Shown: positions 11,736 through 24,037 of the stretch, one piece after another
Numbering within the stretch: position 1 is the stretch's first letter
How the letters are laid out: the number at the start of each line of letters is the position of its first letter
Assembly: GCA_947034885.2 (NCBI GenBank)
Contig: OX344756.2
Span: 13,264,098-13,328,097 of the forward strand
Source: Thuidium tamariscinum
Taxonomy: Eukaryota > Streptophyta > Bryopsida > Hypnales > Thuidiaceae
Reading direction: 5' to 3'
DNA length: 64,000 nt
Position numbers and translations under genes: made by a program
The notes under the pieces: generated by a model
Seen by the model: the letters and a program-made list of their open reading frames with translations, nothing else
Databases searched by the model: none
Told to the model about the DNA's origin: nothing

Positions 11736-14059
11736 AACATGGCAATTAAAGACTATTGAACTTCAACATGGCTATTATTCCATTTAGTACTTGTTTTAAA
11801 GAATCCACTATGTGCTAAGAAAATTGAATTTTTCAAAAATGTTTTAATTTTCTTAGAATTCATGTAAACCTAAAGCTAATAAATCTTTAACTAAAATTGT
11901 TAAAGTCAAATTTTCACATGTGGAAAAATTTGTACATTAATCAAATGAATGTAGATTTATATGTTTGATCTACAAGTGTATATGCTAATTGTAAGAAGTT
12001 TTAGTATTTTAAATCCCTAAAGCTTTTTTTGTTATTGCAAGCCAAAAAGTGGATGAAATAGAATCTTCTAAATTAAATATTCTTTTTTAGTACATATTTG
12101 GTAGATTTAAGTAATCAAACTATAGGATCTTTTGGCTAATTTGTAAGTGGTTTCATATCCAAAGTTTCTCAAAGTAATAATAAAATCTCTAAAAGATGAA
12201 GGTCTTTTTTGGTCAAAAAACATCCAAAACTATCGTTTCTATTACAAAGCACAAAACTATAAGACTTTGGGATTTTTTGCATATCCAAACAAAGGATCTT
12301 ATACTAAACTAACATGAAATTGTACTAAAGAAATTTCAAAAACTTTGACTATGTAGATAGTAAGATCTTTGCATTTCAAGTATAGAAAACATTTTTTCTT
12401 ACACCTACTTGACTAGATTTTTTGACTTTAAACCTTCTTCACTAAATTTTGCAAAAGGAATGTTGAACTCTGAATTTTTTATATTGAATTTTTCTAATTG
12501 CAAGTCTAAGAAAAAAATTAAAAACATAGACACTTGATTTCCATTAATATATAACTTATTAAAATAGAAGCAAGTACAAGATAGAAGGGAAAACCAAGAT
12601 GGAAGTGGAAAAAAATTCTAATAGTAGATAGTTCTAGCAAGCAAATTAATCCACTGAGAATTTATTTTTAAATTGAAGAAATTGAGTTAAAAGTTAATCT
12701 TGTAAGTAATTTCTTAAGGAAGATGTTTGAATTTTTTTTTAAATTCTCCATGATTTTTTCATTTTTTGTTTAGATTGAATGAATCAAATGTTTTAGTAAA
12801 ACTTATTTTCTACAAATACCAAAATTTTAAAATTATTTTGGATTTTAATGATTCTTTTTGTGCCACCTAAGAACGTCCATGCTCAAATTAGGATGATATA
12901 GCTTTTACTCTCATGCACCAATTGAAATAAATCTATACTCACATAAAGCTAATTTGTCTTTTATCTTCAAACTAACCAAAAATTGAGGTACATGTTAGCT
13001 TCTATGGCCTAGACAAGCACACACAACTAGAATGTGAAATGGTTGAAAGATACAAACTATGAAACCAAATCCTACTCAAGTGAGACTTAGGTTATAAGGT
13101 TTCATCTAAATTGTGTAAACATGTGTAACCTATCTTTTTAGTGGGTAGTGAGGCATGATGCCTTACTACCCACCCAAAAGAATTTTAAATTAAAAAAATA
13201 AATTATTATCTCAACACCCCACCCCTACACACACCTTCCAAACAATTTTAAAATTTAAAATTTGCATTACTACCCCCCACCCTTGACATCTTATAATTCT
13301 CAGAAGCCAATGTGATTGACAATGAATATGGGATTTTATTTGTATCCTTATTTCGTATATGTATTCAATAGTGTATACATATTTAGTACTATATCCATAT
13401 TTGTATCCAATATTTCAATATTATATCCATACTCAGTATTCATTTTTCTATTTGTATCCATATTTTGTATATGTATTCATATCCTTGTTTGGATGGCTCA
13501 AATTAAATCTCACGAGATCAATAGATTGTGATTTTTTGAAAAATCAACGGTGATTTTGAAGGTTTCCATTTTTTTTAAACTATCAATGACTTAAATTTTT
13601 AGACAGGGGGAGAAGGGAAGAGGGGAAAATGCAAACAAAGGTGCCTGCATTTTTTGAGAGGATAGTTAAAAGATTTAATTTTAATTGTGATTTTTTTCAT
13701 TGACATTTTGATGTGTAATTGTAATTGTGCCAACAATGTCACCTTATGGATCCATTTTTCAATTAATTATTATCTATTTTTCAATTAAAATTTTGATTTT
13801 ATTTATTTTTCAATATTTTTATCCCTAAAGCTCTCCAAATTTAGCCCCAAGGGTGTTTTTTGAACTTCTTGAAATTTGCTATGAACTAAACAAAAAGTCA
13901 AGGTTTAATAAGTTTATCAATTTTAAAAAAATTGTAATTGCACAAATTTTGAATTAGACATGTTTGAGATCATGTAGAAAAAGAAAACACAACGATATTG
14001 CTTATAGATTGAGAGATTATGGTGTTTGATAATGAGGGTGTTAAAACTTTGAAAGTGAC
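11736..14059. other. Gene-free AT-rich spacer with a palindrome and a repeat relic
   Basis: No coding gene. Sequence near 12183-12370 resembles an inverted, truncated TTAA-family copy (CTCTAAAAGATGAAG, CCAAAACTATCGTTTCTA, GATCTTATACTAAACTA). A near-perfect palindrome lies at 13141-13173. At 13330-13490 there is a low-complexity tract built on TATCCATATTTGTATCC. Confidence 0.4.
13141..13173. repeat. Near-perfect 33-bp palindrome
   Basis: GTGGGTAGTGAGGCAT and ATGCCTTACTACCCAC are inverted copies with 15 of 16 bases matching and a one-base centre. It may be the fused ends of a deleted inverted-repeat element. Confidence 0.6.
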
Positions 14060-15000
14060 TTAACCCCTAAACCCCCGAACAGCATTTTTTGAGATTATAG
14101 ATTTTTTGGGCAGCTCACTACGGATGGAGTTTTTATTTTTTTTCTTTGAAATTTTGATACAATGTGTGTCCGAGGTGTAGCTTTAAGGCCCAACAATTTT
14201 CATAACTTTTGACTTTGTGGATAAAAAGTTATGGCATGATATGTTACTTTGTTTGCTCGGCGGGCAGCCCGGGCAGCTGAAAAAACTTTTTTTTGAAAAG
14301 TGAAATTTCAAATCGGTTCTTAAGGTTTATACAGACATGTGAAGCTTTGAATCAATCCATTCCGATCAATGAGTCAAAAGTTATGAAGATTTTAAGTTTG
14401 GGGTAGTTTGCAGCCAGTTACAGAATCTGCACAGCACAAAAAAAGTTTGAAATTCTTCATTTAATTCAATTTTTCATATTTTTGAAAAAAAATAAAAACA
14501 AAAAGTGTAGATTGTTTATTTCAACATTTTAACCATTGGGATTGAAAATTTTCAATTCCATGAATAAAATGTTCACAATTTAGTATTTTGGCTCATTTTT
14601 TACTTCTTTCTACTTACTTATTTTTTCCTATATGTTGTACAATTCCAAATGGTTTGAAATTTTTTGAGAATGTAGCCAACTTACATTGAAGTAAGAATTC
14701 AAAGAGTAACCACCATTTTGAAATTTTTTTCACACAAATGTGACCTTGTGAAGTGCAGCTGCCCGGATTTTCGCAGGGATAAAAAAACAGTTTTTGTCAA
14801 TTCAAATGCTTATATCTTGCAATCTACATGGTGGAAATTTCTGAAATTTTTTCCACATGTTTACAAACCACCTTAATACAAGATCCTACGGTTACATGAG
14901 TCAAAAATGTGTTTTAAAAAAAAAATTGCTCTTGTATTAGAAATGGCAGTTTTGGAGCATTTTTTTTGGTGAAAACGCTGTCCGGGGGTTTAGGGGTTAA
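14060..15000 (+). mobile_element. TTAA-bounded non-autonomous element, copy 1 (941 bp, reference copy)
   Basis: Both ends carry the inverted repeat TTAACCCCTAAACCCCCG followed by (A/G)ACAGC, with one mismatch in 24. The outermost four bases are TTAA on each side. The interior has family landmarks: GGGCAGCTCACTACG near the left end, then GTGCAGCTGCCCGGATTTTCG, CTTGCAATCTACA, GATCCTACGGTTACA, and a right end ending TAGGGGTTAA. No protein is encoded, so movement would depend on a transposase supplied elsewhere. Confidence 0.8.
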
Positions 15001-15825
15001 AATCTTTTAATCCCCTTTTAACATGTCAAATCTTATATTGAAGTCTCAAAAAAAAATATGAGGTTAAAGGATTGTGAACTCCCAATTTGTCACCTAGGAC
15101 TCATTGCTATTTTTTTGTGATGTCTTATATAATTAAATAGAAAAATCTTGCAAAAAAATCTTTAAAAGAATGTAGAATCAAAATAGGCATGCTACATGCC
15201 AATATAGTATTTCATCTAGATTAAAGTATTGTATGTAGAACCAACCTAGATTCACTTCTATATAAGTAAATAACCAAGAATTAGTCAAAGATTATAATAT
15301 TTGAGTGATTAGCTCCGCATTTGACTAGATCTAGCTAAATTGTTCTAAGAAAGTCCTAGCTAGATCATTAGAATAGGGCTCCGAAGAGGGGTTTGAGTTT
15401 TCCTATAGCATCAATAAAATAGCAAATTTCCAAATATAGTCATGTAGGTGTTACCAGCCCAAGATAAATTGATAGAAGGAATCTAATGACCAAAAATGGC
15501 AATCCAAGGTTAGTGTTGAGTTAGAAACCTAGTAGTGGGATCGATTCCCAAAGATTATCACTAGTAGGAAAAAATTCTCAATAATTGATGCCATTTGAGG
15601 GCATCAAAATTTTATTAATTGTTTCTAAAAGTGTAAGACAATGACATGAGCCTACACCTATTTTTTGGGATTCTATAAGAGGTTTTACAAGAAGTCTCGG
15701 AGTTTTCTGGTAGTCAAAGAATGTCTTTCTAGGTAGTCAATTGCAAAAACCTTTAGTAAGAGATTTCTAAAAATTCTCCAAGATGTGATAAAATCTCACT
15801 AAAAATTAGACTAGCTTCTTTTATA
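15001..15825. other. Gene-free spacer
   Basis: No coding gene or clear element boundary. A CACTAGTAGGAAAAAATT string near 15558 resembles a CACTA terminus, but no partner end was found. Confidence 0.4.
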
Positions 15826-16769
15826 TGAACTCCTAAAAGATTTTTACTTATGTTTTCACCAAAAATCCTCCAAAACTATGATTTTTTATACAAGTGCAAA
15901 ATTTTAGAAAAAAAACATTTTTTGATACATGTAACTGTAGGATCTTGTAGTAAGGTGGTTTGAAAAGATGTAGAAAAAACCTCAAAATTTTTGACCGAGT
16001 ATATTACAAGATGTTAATATTTGAACTAACAAAAATATTTCTTTTATCCCTGCAAAAATCCAGGCAACTACACTTTACAAGGTCACATTTGCATGATAAA
16101 ATGCTCAAAATTGTGGTAACCCTTTGGATTCATTCTTCAATGCAAGTTGGTTATATGTTCAAAAAATTTCAAATCATTTGGAATTGTGTAACATATAGGA
16201 AAAAATAATAAGTAGAAAGAAGTAGAAAAAACTTTGAAATACTAAATTGTGAATAATTTATTTATAGAAATAAAAAAATGCCAATCCCAGTGATTGTAAT
16301 ATTTTAATAAATAATTTTCATCTAATATTTAAAATTTTTTTAAATTTAAATTTACTTTAGAATTTCAAACTTTTTTGTAGATCAAAGATTCTATAACTAG
16401 CTGCAAACTACTTCAAACTAAAACTCCTCATAACTTTTTACTCATTTATCAAAATATAATGATTCAAAGATTTTCACTTAGAAAAAAATCTAATAAATAA
16501 AACTCATCCTTTTATTTCTTCAAAAAGTATTTTTTAAAGAAGTTTTTTTGAGTTGCCTAGATTGCCCAAAGATCAAAGAAAATCACATTTTATGCAATAA
16601 CTTTTAAACCATGCAATCAAAAGTTATGAAAATTTTTGGGCCTTAAAGCCACTCTTTGGATATATATTTTATGAAAAATTCAAAGAAAAAAAATAAAAAC
16701 TCCATTCAAATGGAATTGCCCAAAATTTCTATATTGCTAAAAAATGCAGTTTAGTCCTTGAGGGGTTAA
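15826..16769 (-). mobile_element. TTAA-bounded element, copy 2 (inverted)
   Basis: Read on the minus strand it starts TTAACCCCTCAAGGACTAAA at 16769 and runs through the same landmarks as copy 1 in order. The other end has decayed from TTAACTCC to TGAACTCC at 15826. Length is 944 bp. No coding capacity. Confidence 0.7.
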
Positions 16770-18409
16770 TAAGATGCTCCAACAAGTTTCAACATGTTGT
16801 GAAGTTCTTTGACAACTGACACATTCATAAGCTGCGACAAGATTGACTAGAATGCCAAGGGCATAGAGAATTAGAATGAAGTTGATGACAAGTCTTTTCT
16901 TACTCCACCACATGTACTTGAGAGCTTTGGCAAGTTATTTTTTGCAAAAAAGTTGAACTCTAAAAGTTGGATTTTCAACCATTTTAGTTTTTAAACTTAC
17001 AATAGGTTTTGATGAAATTTTGGATTTAGAAAAAAGATTGAAGACCTCACTCCACACACCCTTCTCCTTCCCCCCTCCAAATGCTCTTTTAAAGCCAATA
17101 GCACAATCCATTTGCGATTTGGAGCTAATTTTTAAAAATTAGCATGTAGATCCAACATAAGATGTAGAAATATGGTTATAGGGGTCCTTAGTTTGAATTT
17201 GGATGGAAACCCATGGATTGAAATTTAGGAAGAAATCTCAGATTTTTAAATAGAAAAAATATGGGTAGAAATCTAAGATTTCTAACTAAATTTAGGTAGA
17301 TTTTGGTAGAAATCTAACATTTCTATGTAGAAAAAAGAAGGGTGTTCTAGGCAAGTATAGAAAGGTGTTCTTCTTCCTTTCAAACTCTTTTTTTTTATCC
17401 TCACTTTCATGTGTGAGACCATTGAGTCTAATTAACATTTTGATGGTATTTTTAAGGCCTTTATTGTTGTTTTAACCACTTGTGTAAGGTGTTGGAGACT
17501 TTTCAGTGTTGTTACTAACCTTGTTGATTCATTTGGAGTCTTGAGTCAATTTCTATTGATGTCCCTCTTTTGTTTGGTATTGTTTATCAATCTTGTTGAA
17601 TTACTTTGAGTCACAATCCTATTGAGGTGTTATTTTGTAGGTGTCATTGAACCTTGAGGATCTAAGTGGTTGAGGTTTCTATCTTTTGTTTTAATCCAAG
17701 GGTCATTGTACATTTGTCTTGGCAATGCCACTTTGAAGAGCCCTTACTTGAACTTTGATGTATTTTGCTAACCATCCCATCTTTGATCCTATCTAGGTGT
17801 CCTTTGGACTTTATCTTGTCCTAAGCCTTGTCCTAGATGTGTGAGTGGTGGATCCTATCATGACGGCAAAGCTTGAACCCCTAGGGTTCAAAATCTAAGT
17901 AGTGTATCAAAATTAGAACCTATGGTGAAGCTTTGAACCCCCTAGGGATGTAATTTTTTTAGTTGAGTGTCAAACTAAAGCCTATGGCAAAATATTGACC
18001 CCTTGTAGTTGTTTCATCCAAAGTTTAGTTTCCAAAACTTTTGAAAACTATCTAGAATTTAGCCTCTAAAAGTAGAATGTCATTGTAAAGAAGTAGGTGG
18101 AAATTAGTAAAAAGCAACCAATCAAAGAAAATACTACCTTCTTTAAAATAGAATTTGAATAGTTAGAAAAACCAAAATCCAAAAGCCATGAGACAATCAA
18201 CCCAACACTAGCAACCAACATAAGAAACCAATATTAACAACCAACACTAGTACCAACTTTGTACCGGCCCAACGCCATCAGCCAGTATCCCATAAGATAT
18301 CTAAACAACCTAGTGTGCGGGAATTGAAGCTTGGTATTGTAGGTACGAAGAGAGCTTGACATGTGGTATTGGAAATATAGTATAGGTATTAGAGGATTCA
18401 ACATGGGTA

Positions 18410-19335
18410 TTAACTCCTAAAGGACCAACGTGCAAAATTTGGCAACTTAGTGATTTTGGGCAGGTATGTGTGAGTGGAGATTTTCATTATTTGGGCCCAA
18501 AATTTAATTGAAGGTGGGGACAAAGAATATTTTCAATGTGTACTAAAAATCATGACATTTGGAAATACAAGTCAAAAGTTATGGCCTAATATTTTTTTTT
18601 TCTTAACTAGGCAATTTGGGTAGATTGGAAAAAATCACTTTTTTCAAAAACAAAAATTTGAAATTGGTTTCCATCACTTATATATGTATGGGAAGCTTTG
18701 AATCATTCCATTTTGATCAATGAGTCAAAAGTTATGAGGTTTTTTCTGTTTGTGGGGAATTATGGATTCTCCATTCTAAAATAAACTTTGGAGTACTTTA
18801 TTTCACTCAATTTCAATATTTTAAAAATAAAAAATCCTAAGATATGGATTTCTTCTTACAACATTGCAACCATTGGGATTGGCATTTTTTAATTTTGTAA
18901 ATAAATTCTTAACAATTTTGTATATTGAATCGTGTACTTCTTTTTACTTACTATTTTCTTCCTATATGTTCTACAATTCTAAACAATTTGAAATTTTTTT
19001 AGGCAAGTACCTTACTTGGCCTCAAGAATGAATACGAAGAGGAACAAAACATTTTGGACCATTTTTCATATAATTTTTGCCTTCTGAAGTGCAGCTGCAC
19101 TGTTTTCTGTAGGGTGAAAAAAATGATTTTTGAGCATTAAAACGCAAATATCTTGCAATGTACAAAGTAAAAAACTCTGAAATTTTTTGCACATGTTCAC
19201 AAACCAATTTACTACAAAATCTAACAGTTACAAATCTCAAAAAATGTTTTTTAGAAAAAAATTGATATTGGTACTAAAAATGGCAATTTTTGACCAATTT
19301 TGGAGTAAATATAGTCAAGGAACTTAAGGGGTTAA
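18410..19335 (+). mobile_element. TTAA-bounded element, copy 3
   Basis: Starts TTAACTCCTAAAGGACCAA and ends TTAAGGGGTTAA. Interior landmarks match copy 1 (GGGCAGGTATG, GTGCAGCTGCAC, ATCTTGCAATGTACA). It lies inside the LTR-like repeat and shares its last four bases with the first four of the next element. Confidence 0.75.
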
Positions 19336-20269
19336 CCCCTGAAAAGCCCATTGCCCCTTTAGGGGACAATTTGGGGTTTAGGAAGGTTCCAAACTTCCAA
19401 TGACCTCAATTTTTTGTGAATTTTTTTGAAACTTTCTCATAAGATAAGAAAATTGATTAGCTTTGTAGAAATATAATTTTTATTTCAATTGGTGACCAAG
19501 AGAAAAAGTTATACTACAAAAAGCCAAAATTGAAACTCGGCAAGTAGAAAAATAAATCCACAAAAACTTGAAATTAAAATTAAATTTTTTTTAATCTTCT
19601 AGGTTATATTTTTGTCTATGTGTGAAGCTTTGATTAATTCCATTTGGATTAGTTGTATGAAAGTTATGAACAATCTTGTTTTTCGGGTAGTTTGAACATT
19701 TTCTTGAAAAAATAATGTATAGGATTCATTTCTGAATTCAATTTTCACAATTTTTCAAAAAGAATTGCTTGACGAGGTTAAAGTTGCTTGCTAAAACAAT
19801 CTCACTATTCGGATTATTGTGTTCTGATCCCATCTTAGAGTTGTTAATAATTTAATTTTTCTTTCAATCTTGGACCTACCTCTACTAAATAATTTTTTAA
19901 AGAATGAATATCAAGCATTTTTTTTGAAATTTCTATCCTAGATTAACAACTCAATTCTTAAGCACAAAATTTTTTTAATTCAAAGTTAATAGTGCAAAAA
20001 ATTTCAACAAATGGCAATCAAAGTCATCTGAAATTGCACGACAATGTTCAAAAAAACTCTTTTTTCCAACTTTGAATGCTCATATCTTCCAATCTATAGG
20101 GTCAAACTTCATGAAAACTTTACCACATGATCTCAAGCAAACAAAGTACAAGATCCTATGGTTAGATTCTATAAAAATACTATTCTTTGTTCTTTTGGAT
20201 GAATACAACAAAAATGGCAGTTTTGAGTGGATTTTGACAGAAAAATGGCCTTGGGCCTTTAGGGGTTAA
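19332..20269 (+). mobile_element. TTAA-bounded element, copy 4 (second subfamily)
   Basis: Starts TTAACCCCTGAAAAGCCCA and ends GGGCCTTTAGGGGTTAA. The interior is a divergent subfamily shared with the copy at 38557-39222: AACAATCTCACTATT and TCTTTCAATCTTGGAC in the middle third. It abuts copy 3 at a single shared TTAA (19332-19335), as expected if one element inserted into the target site of the other. Confidence 0.75.
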
Positions 20270-21059
20270 GGCTAGTTTGGGGGCCAATTTGGATGTCCAA
20301 GTGGGGGGAAAATGAAACAAAAACCAAGAGACAAACAAAGCCATCTCCAACTAAAGATTGACATCCTACATTAGGAGGTTAGAGCCTTTAAATCTTTGTC
20401 AAGTGGGAGAGTAGAGGTAGGAAGTAGGAATAGAGTGGAGAAGGTGAGAAATAGAACTACAAAAGGGTAATTAAAAGCTCTCTTTTGTAAAGTAGAAATT
20501 AAGTCAAAGAGTGACAAAAGAGAGTTGAGGCAAGCATTTAATTGCCTTGTGGGAATAGGGCTAGGAGCCTCAAGAGTCAATCTCAACCTTTAGATTTGCA
20601 AGATGGTAGAATTAGATAGTCCAATTAGCTATAAAGTACTTGTCATAGGCTTTTAGAAGGTTGAAGTACTTAGAAATTGCCAAATAGATATATTCCTCAC
20701 ACATAGAAATTGTGTCATAAGAATCATATCTCACCTAAAAAATTGTAGTGTAAGAAAACTCGGCTAGAGAACTACCTCAGTCAGTGGTATAGGAAGAAAT
20801 TCAAGGGAAGAGAAAGAAATGAAAAAGAAAAGATGACGGCCAATAGTGGATGAAGGATGAATAATTGTACCCAAAAAACGGATTAAATCAAGCTATGGAT
20901 GGTGTACAAAGGAAAAAACCTTAAGGCCTTACGTAGTGACATCCAAATCTAAAGACTTCCAACAATGACATCAAAGAGTTAGAAGGGGAAACTATGGCTA
21001 TAGTAATAGTAGAGGTATGCCTATAATCTCCTCTCTTATTTATGGTCTCATTTTGGAAG

Positions 21060-21600
21060 GGTAGATTTGAAGTTGGATTTGAAACTAGAGTAGAAAATTA
21101 ATATAGAATATCATTAGAATAGGGTATCAAATTAGGAATAGAATTAGAATATAAAATCAAAATATAAGTAGAATTAAAATATAAATTATCAAATTAAAAA
21201 TAGAATTAAAATCAAAAACCAAATTTATGATAGAAAATCAAATTAGAAATAGAATTTAAAGAGAAAATCAATTTAGGAATATAATTAGAATAGAAATTAT
21301 AATAGAATAGAATAAAAAATCAAGTTGGAATAGAAAATTGGAAAAAATCAATCAAGAATGAAGTAGAAATAGAATTGGAATAGAAAGTCAAAATAGAAAA
21401 GAACATTGAAATAGATTAGAGAATCAAAATAAAATTGGAGAATAAAATCTAATTTGAAGTAGAATAGAGAAATTAAAGTAGAGATTAGAATTGAAATATA
21501 AGATAGAAATAGAATAGAAAATGAAATAGAGTTGGAATAGAAAGTTAAAAGATAAGGATTAAACCATACTTTGAAATTAAAGAACTCAAATAGAAAAGTA
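21060..21600. repeat. Strand-asymmetric purine-rich tract
   Basis: For about 540 bases the plus strand is almost entirely A, G and T with very few C, built from degenerate units like ATAGAATTAGAATAGAAAAT. It belongs to the tail of LTR-like copy 1. Long frames on the minus strand here are F/Y/L-rich composition artefacts. Confidence 0.5.
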
Positions 21601-21891
21601 GTTAAAAGCAATTAGGAAACTTGAAAATTCAACAAAAATATAATTGAAATTAGGATAGGTAGGGAAGATCCATTGCTAGGAAGGCACAATGAATTGATGC
21701 TTAGACATCCATAGGCTAGAACAAACATAGAACCTAATTTTGTTTGTTCGATTTCAAGAGTGGGAATTAAATACCCACAAGGATCTAACATGCATAACTC
21801 CAATCAATATTCAACTTTTCAAAACCTTTTCTATATACTTTTTTAAATCGATTTCTAATGAAATTTTTTCTATAAGATCTAGTGTATTTGG

Positions 21892-21906
21892 CAAGGCTAT
21901 GCGGAC
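21892..21906 (+). repeat. Left terminal inverted repeat of the giant hAT
   Basis: CAAGGCTATGCGGAC, preceded directly by GTATTTGG. It ends in GCGGAC, the same motif that fills the adjoining island. Confidence 0.6.
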
Positions 21907-22190
21907 GTCCGGGCGTCCGCGTCTGGACGTCCAGCGTCCGGCACCCCGCGGACGTCCTGTGACATTTGAATTTCCTGTATTTAGTGCGCCCGGTAAAAAA
22001 ACAGAGGCGGATGGCCGCCCCGGCCGCCGGCGTTGGAGGTCCCGTCCGCTGCGCCTGTCTCAGCGTCCGCCCCGACCGCCAGTGTCTGCCATGACCGTGA
22101 TCCCCTCCGCCACGACTGCATCTCGCCGTCCGCTTCGACCGACCGCGTCCGCCACGCGTCCGTGATGGCGTCCGCATCGACCCTGATGAG
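21892..22190. promoter_or_regulatory. GTCCGC island 1 (left subterminal)
   Basis: An abrupt GC-rich block in AT-rich DNA, packed with GTCCGC/GCGGAC and the palindromic form GGACGTCC (four times in the first 65 bases). It lies immediately inside the left terminus, where hAT elements carry subterminal transposase-binding repeats. Open frames through it on both strands are composition artefacts. Confidence 0.65.
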
Positions 22191-22512
22191 AATGTCTGGA
22201 AAAAAAATTAAAACTTTTCACCGTATAAGGTAACTAGTCAATTTAAAAGCTGAAACTGAATTTTGGGGAGGGGAAACGTCTTAAAATATTTTCCAGTAAA
22301 TTGCCTTTGAAAGACAAGTGGAATTGACATCTAACCGAAATTGTTTTATAATTTTTGAAGTTTTGTGGAATTAGTTATGAATTTTTGAAGTTGAAAGGGC
22401 ATAGGGCTTTGAAAACGCCCACCCCTGCAATGTACACCCTTTGTACATTGCTGAAGGCTACAAAAAGCAACATGTACAAGTAGTGAAAGTAGGCGGTTTT
22501 AGGCGCATTGAA

Positions 22513-22658
22513 CTTGCAATTGGTGGGGAAATTCATAATTAATTTTTGGAACAATGTACTTGATTACTTGAACAAGTTAACAAGAAGATCAACAAGTTGG
22601 TTTTCAAAAAAATAAATTAATGATGAAGATTTTGATTTTATAATTCCTTTAGGCGTTA
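22513..22658 (+). repeat. Direct repeat, left copy
   Basis: A ~145-bp segment beginning AATTGGTGGGGAAATTCA that recurs at 23892-24037. Shared landmarks include GAACAATG, ATTACTTGAACAAGTTAACA and GACAAGTTGGTTTTC. Confidence 0.65.
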
Positions 22659-23891
22659 ATAGTCAGTAGTCATCAATGATGGCAAATGACCCTATTAAAC
22701 TGATACTAAAAAAATTAATAATTTTGTTTCTAAATTCAAGAAATTTAAATTTTACTGGTAAAAACATTGAATATTAAATAGTATCAAAATAATTTTAAAA
22801 TAATGATGAAAATAATAAAATAATAATAATCTTGAAAACAACATCTTTATGTGGTTACATTGATTCCACATTAACCCCTAAAATTTAGGTATAAAAAAAG
22901 TGGATGTGCCTTGTTCAACTTTAATTCTAACTTTCAATATAGCCATTTTGGTATTTGACTTAAAATAAGAAAATGAAGCTTGAAAACTTTTCTTTTTATT
23001 TCAACTTAAAATTTTGAAAAATTCCAAGAATTGAAAAATTTATTGCAATTGCAAGTTCTATGTGTTGAAATCCGTCAAACACAATACATTGTCTTTTTCA
23101 TTCATATTTATTCGTTTTAAGATCAATCTTTAATTTCAATTGCAATATTCAGTTTTCCATTTAACATTCATTAATGGTGAAAATTTCAAACTATTCCAAT
23201 ATATAGTATAATTGATATAATTTTCTTAACTTTTTACTTTAAAATTATTACAATAATATGTAGTTTTCATCAAGCAATTTGTAGAAAAATAGAATATGTA
23301 GAAAGTAGAATTTTACAATAGAATTTCTCTTGATAATGTATAAAATCAAAAATTTAATTTTCTTTAATAGCCAAATTTGACTTTGAGGTCTTTGTTATTG
23401 TAGTTTTTGGTTCAAAATTTTTTAAAGGCAAATTGAAAATTTTATATAGTGATCTCCATTTATACTTGTACCTTTGGAAGAAATTGAAAGTATTTCAGAT
23501 TTTTTCTGCTAGTTTTCCTATATTTATTTTTAATTTTTGTAAGAAAATGATAACGATTAGAATTTTTCTCAAAATCAATTGCTCCCATTTTTGGTTCAAT
23601 TGATAATCAACTATTGTTTCAATCAAATTTTTGTTTCAATTGATTTTGTTATTTTTGTTTCAATTAAATATCTTCACAAAATCAATTGAAACCAAAATAT
23701 AAATTTTATATCGATAAAATTCATAGTTTCTATTCCATTTGGTCAAATATCATCCTTAAGCTAAAATAAGCATATCTTATTTTGTTCAAACATCAATCTT
23801 ATATTTTTATTACTTGAAACTATGAATTTTATATCACTATGAGGAAATTCAAATGATTTTGAGAGAAATTTTAGCCATCTTTTTAGTTGCA

Positions 23892-24037
23892 AATATTAAT
23901 TGGTGGGGAAATTCACAATAAAATTTTGGAACAATGCACCCTATTACTTGAACAAGTTAACAAAAAGATCGACAAGTTGGTTTTCTTAAAAAAAATTTAA
24001 TCATGAAGATTTTGATTTTTGACATTCCTTTCGGGAC
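23892..24037 (+). repeat. Direct repeat, right copy
   Basis: Second copy of the 145-bp segment, 1.38 kb downstream and in the same orientation. The intervening DNA is AT-rich and non-coding. Confidence 0.65.

Larger units (their letters stand above)
16920..21779 (+). mobile_element. LTR-retrotransposon-like repeat, copy 1, interrupted
   Basis: Blocks of this region match 25570-28195 in the same order: the gcacaatccatttgcgattt block (about 17098 versus 25708), GACGGCAAAGCTTGAACCCC versus CACGGCGAAGCTTTGAACCC (17860 and 26738), GTTTAGTTTCCAA, a long purine-rich tract, and AGATCCATTGCTAGGAAGGC at 21665 versus 28081. It is split by two TTAA elements (18410-20269). No gag or pol coding sequence is seen. 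It may be a non-autonomous LTR derivative. Outer limits are approximate. Confidence 0.4.

Noticed and set aside
14060-15000. TAGGGG-rich element ends read as telomeric repeats
   Set aside because: Only single units occur, in inverted orientation at both ends of a repeated element, so they are terminal repeats.
21348-21611. F/Y/L-rich minus-strand frames here and at 27513-28059
   Set aside because: They arise from the purine-rich tandem tracts of the LTR-like repeat and lack any domain.
21740-22177. Pro/Arg-rich frames across the GC islands (also at 29625-29979, 37828-38124, 40791-41475 and 51273-51608)
   Set aside because: They are open on both strands because the repeated GTCCGC motif rarely makes stops; the proteins are low-complexity.
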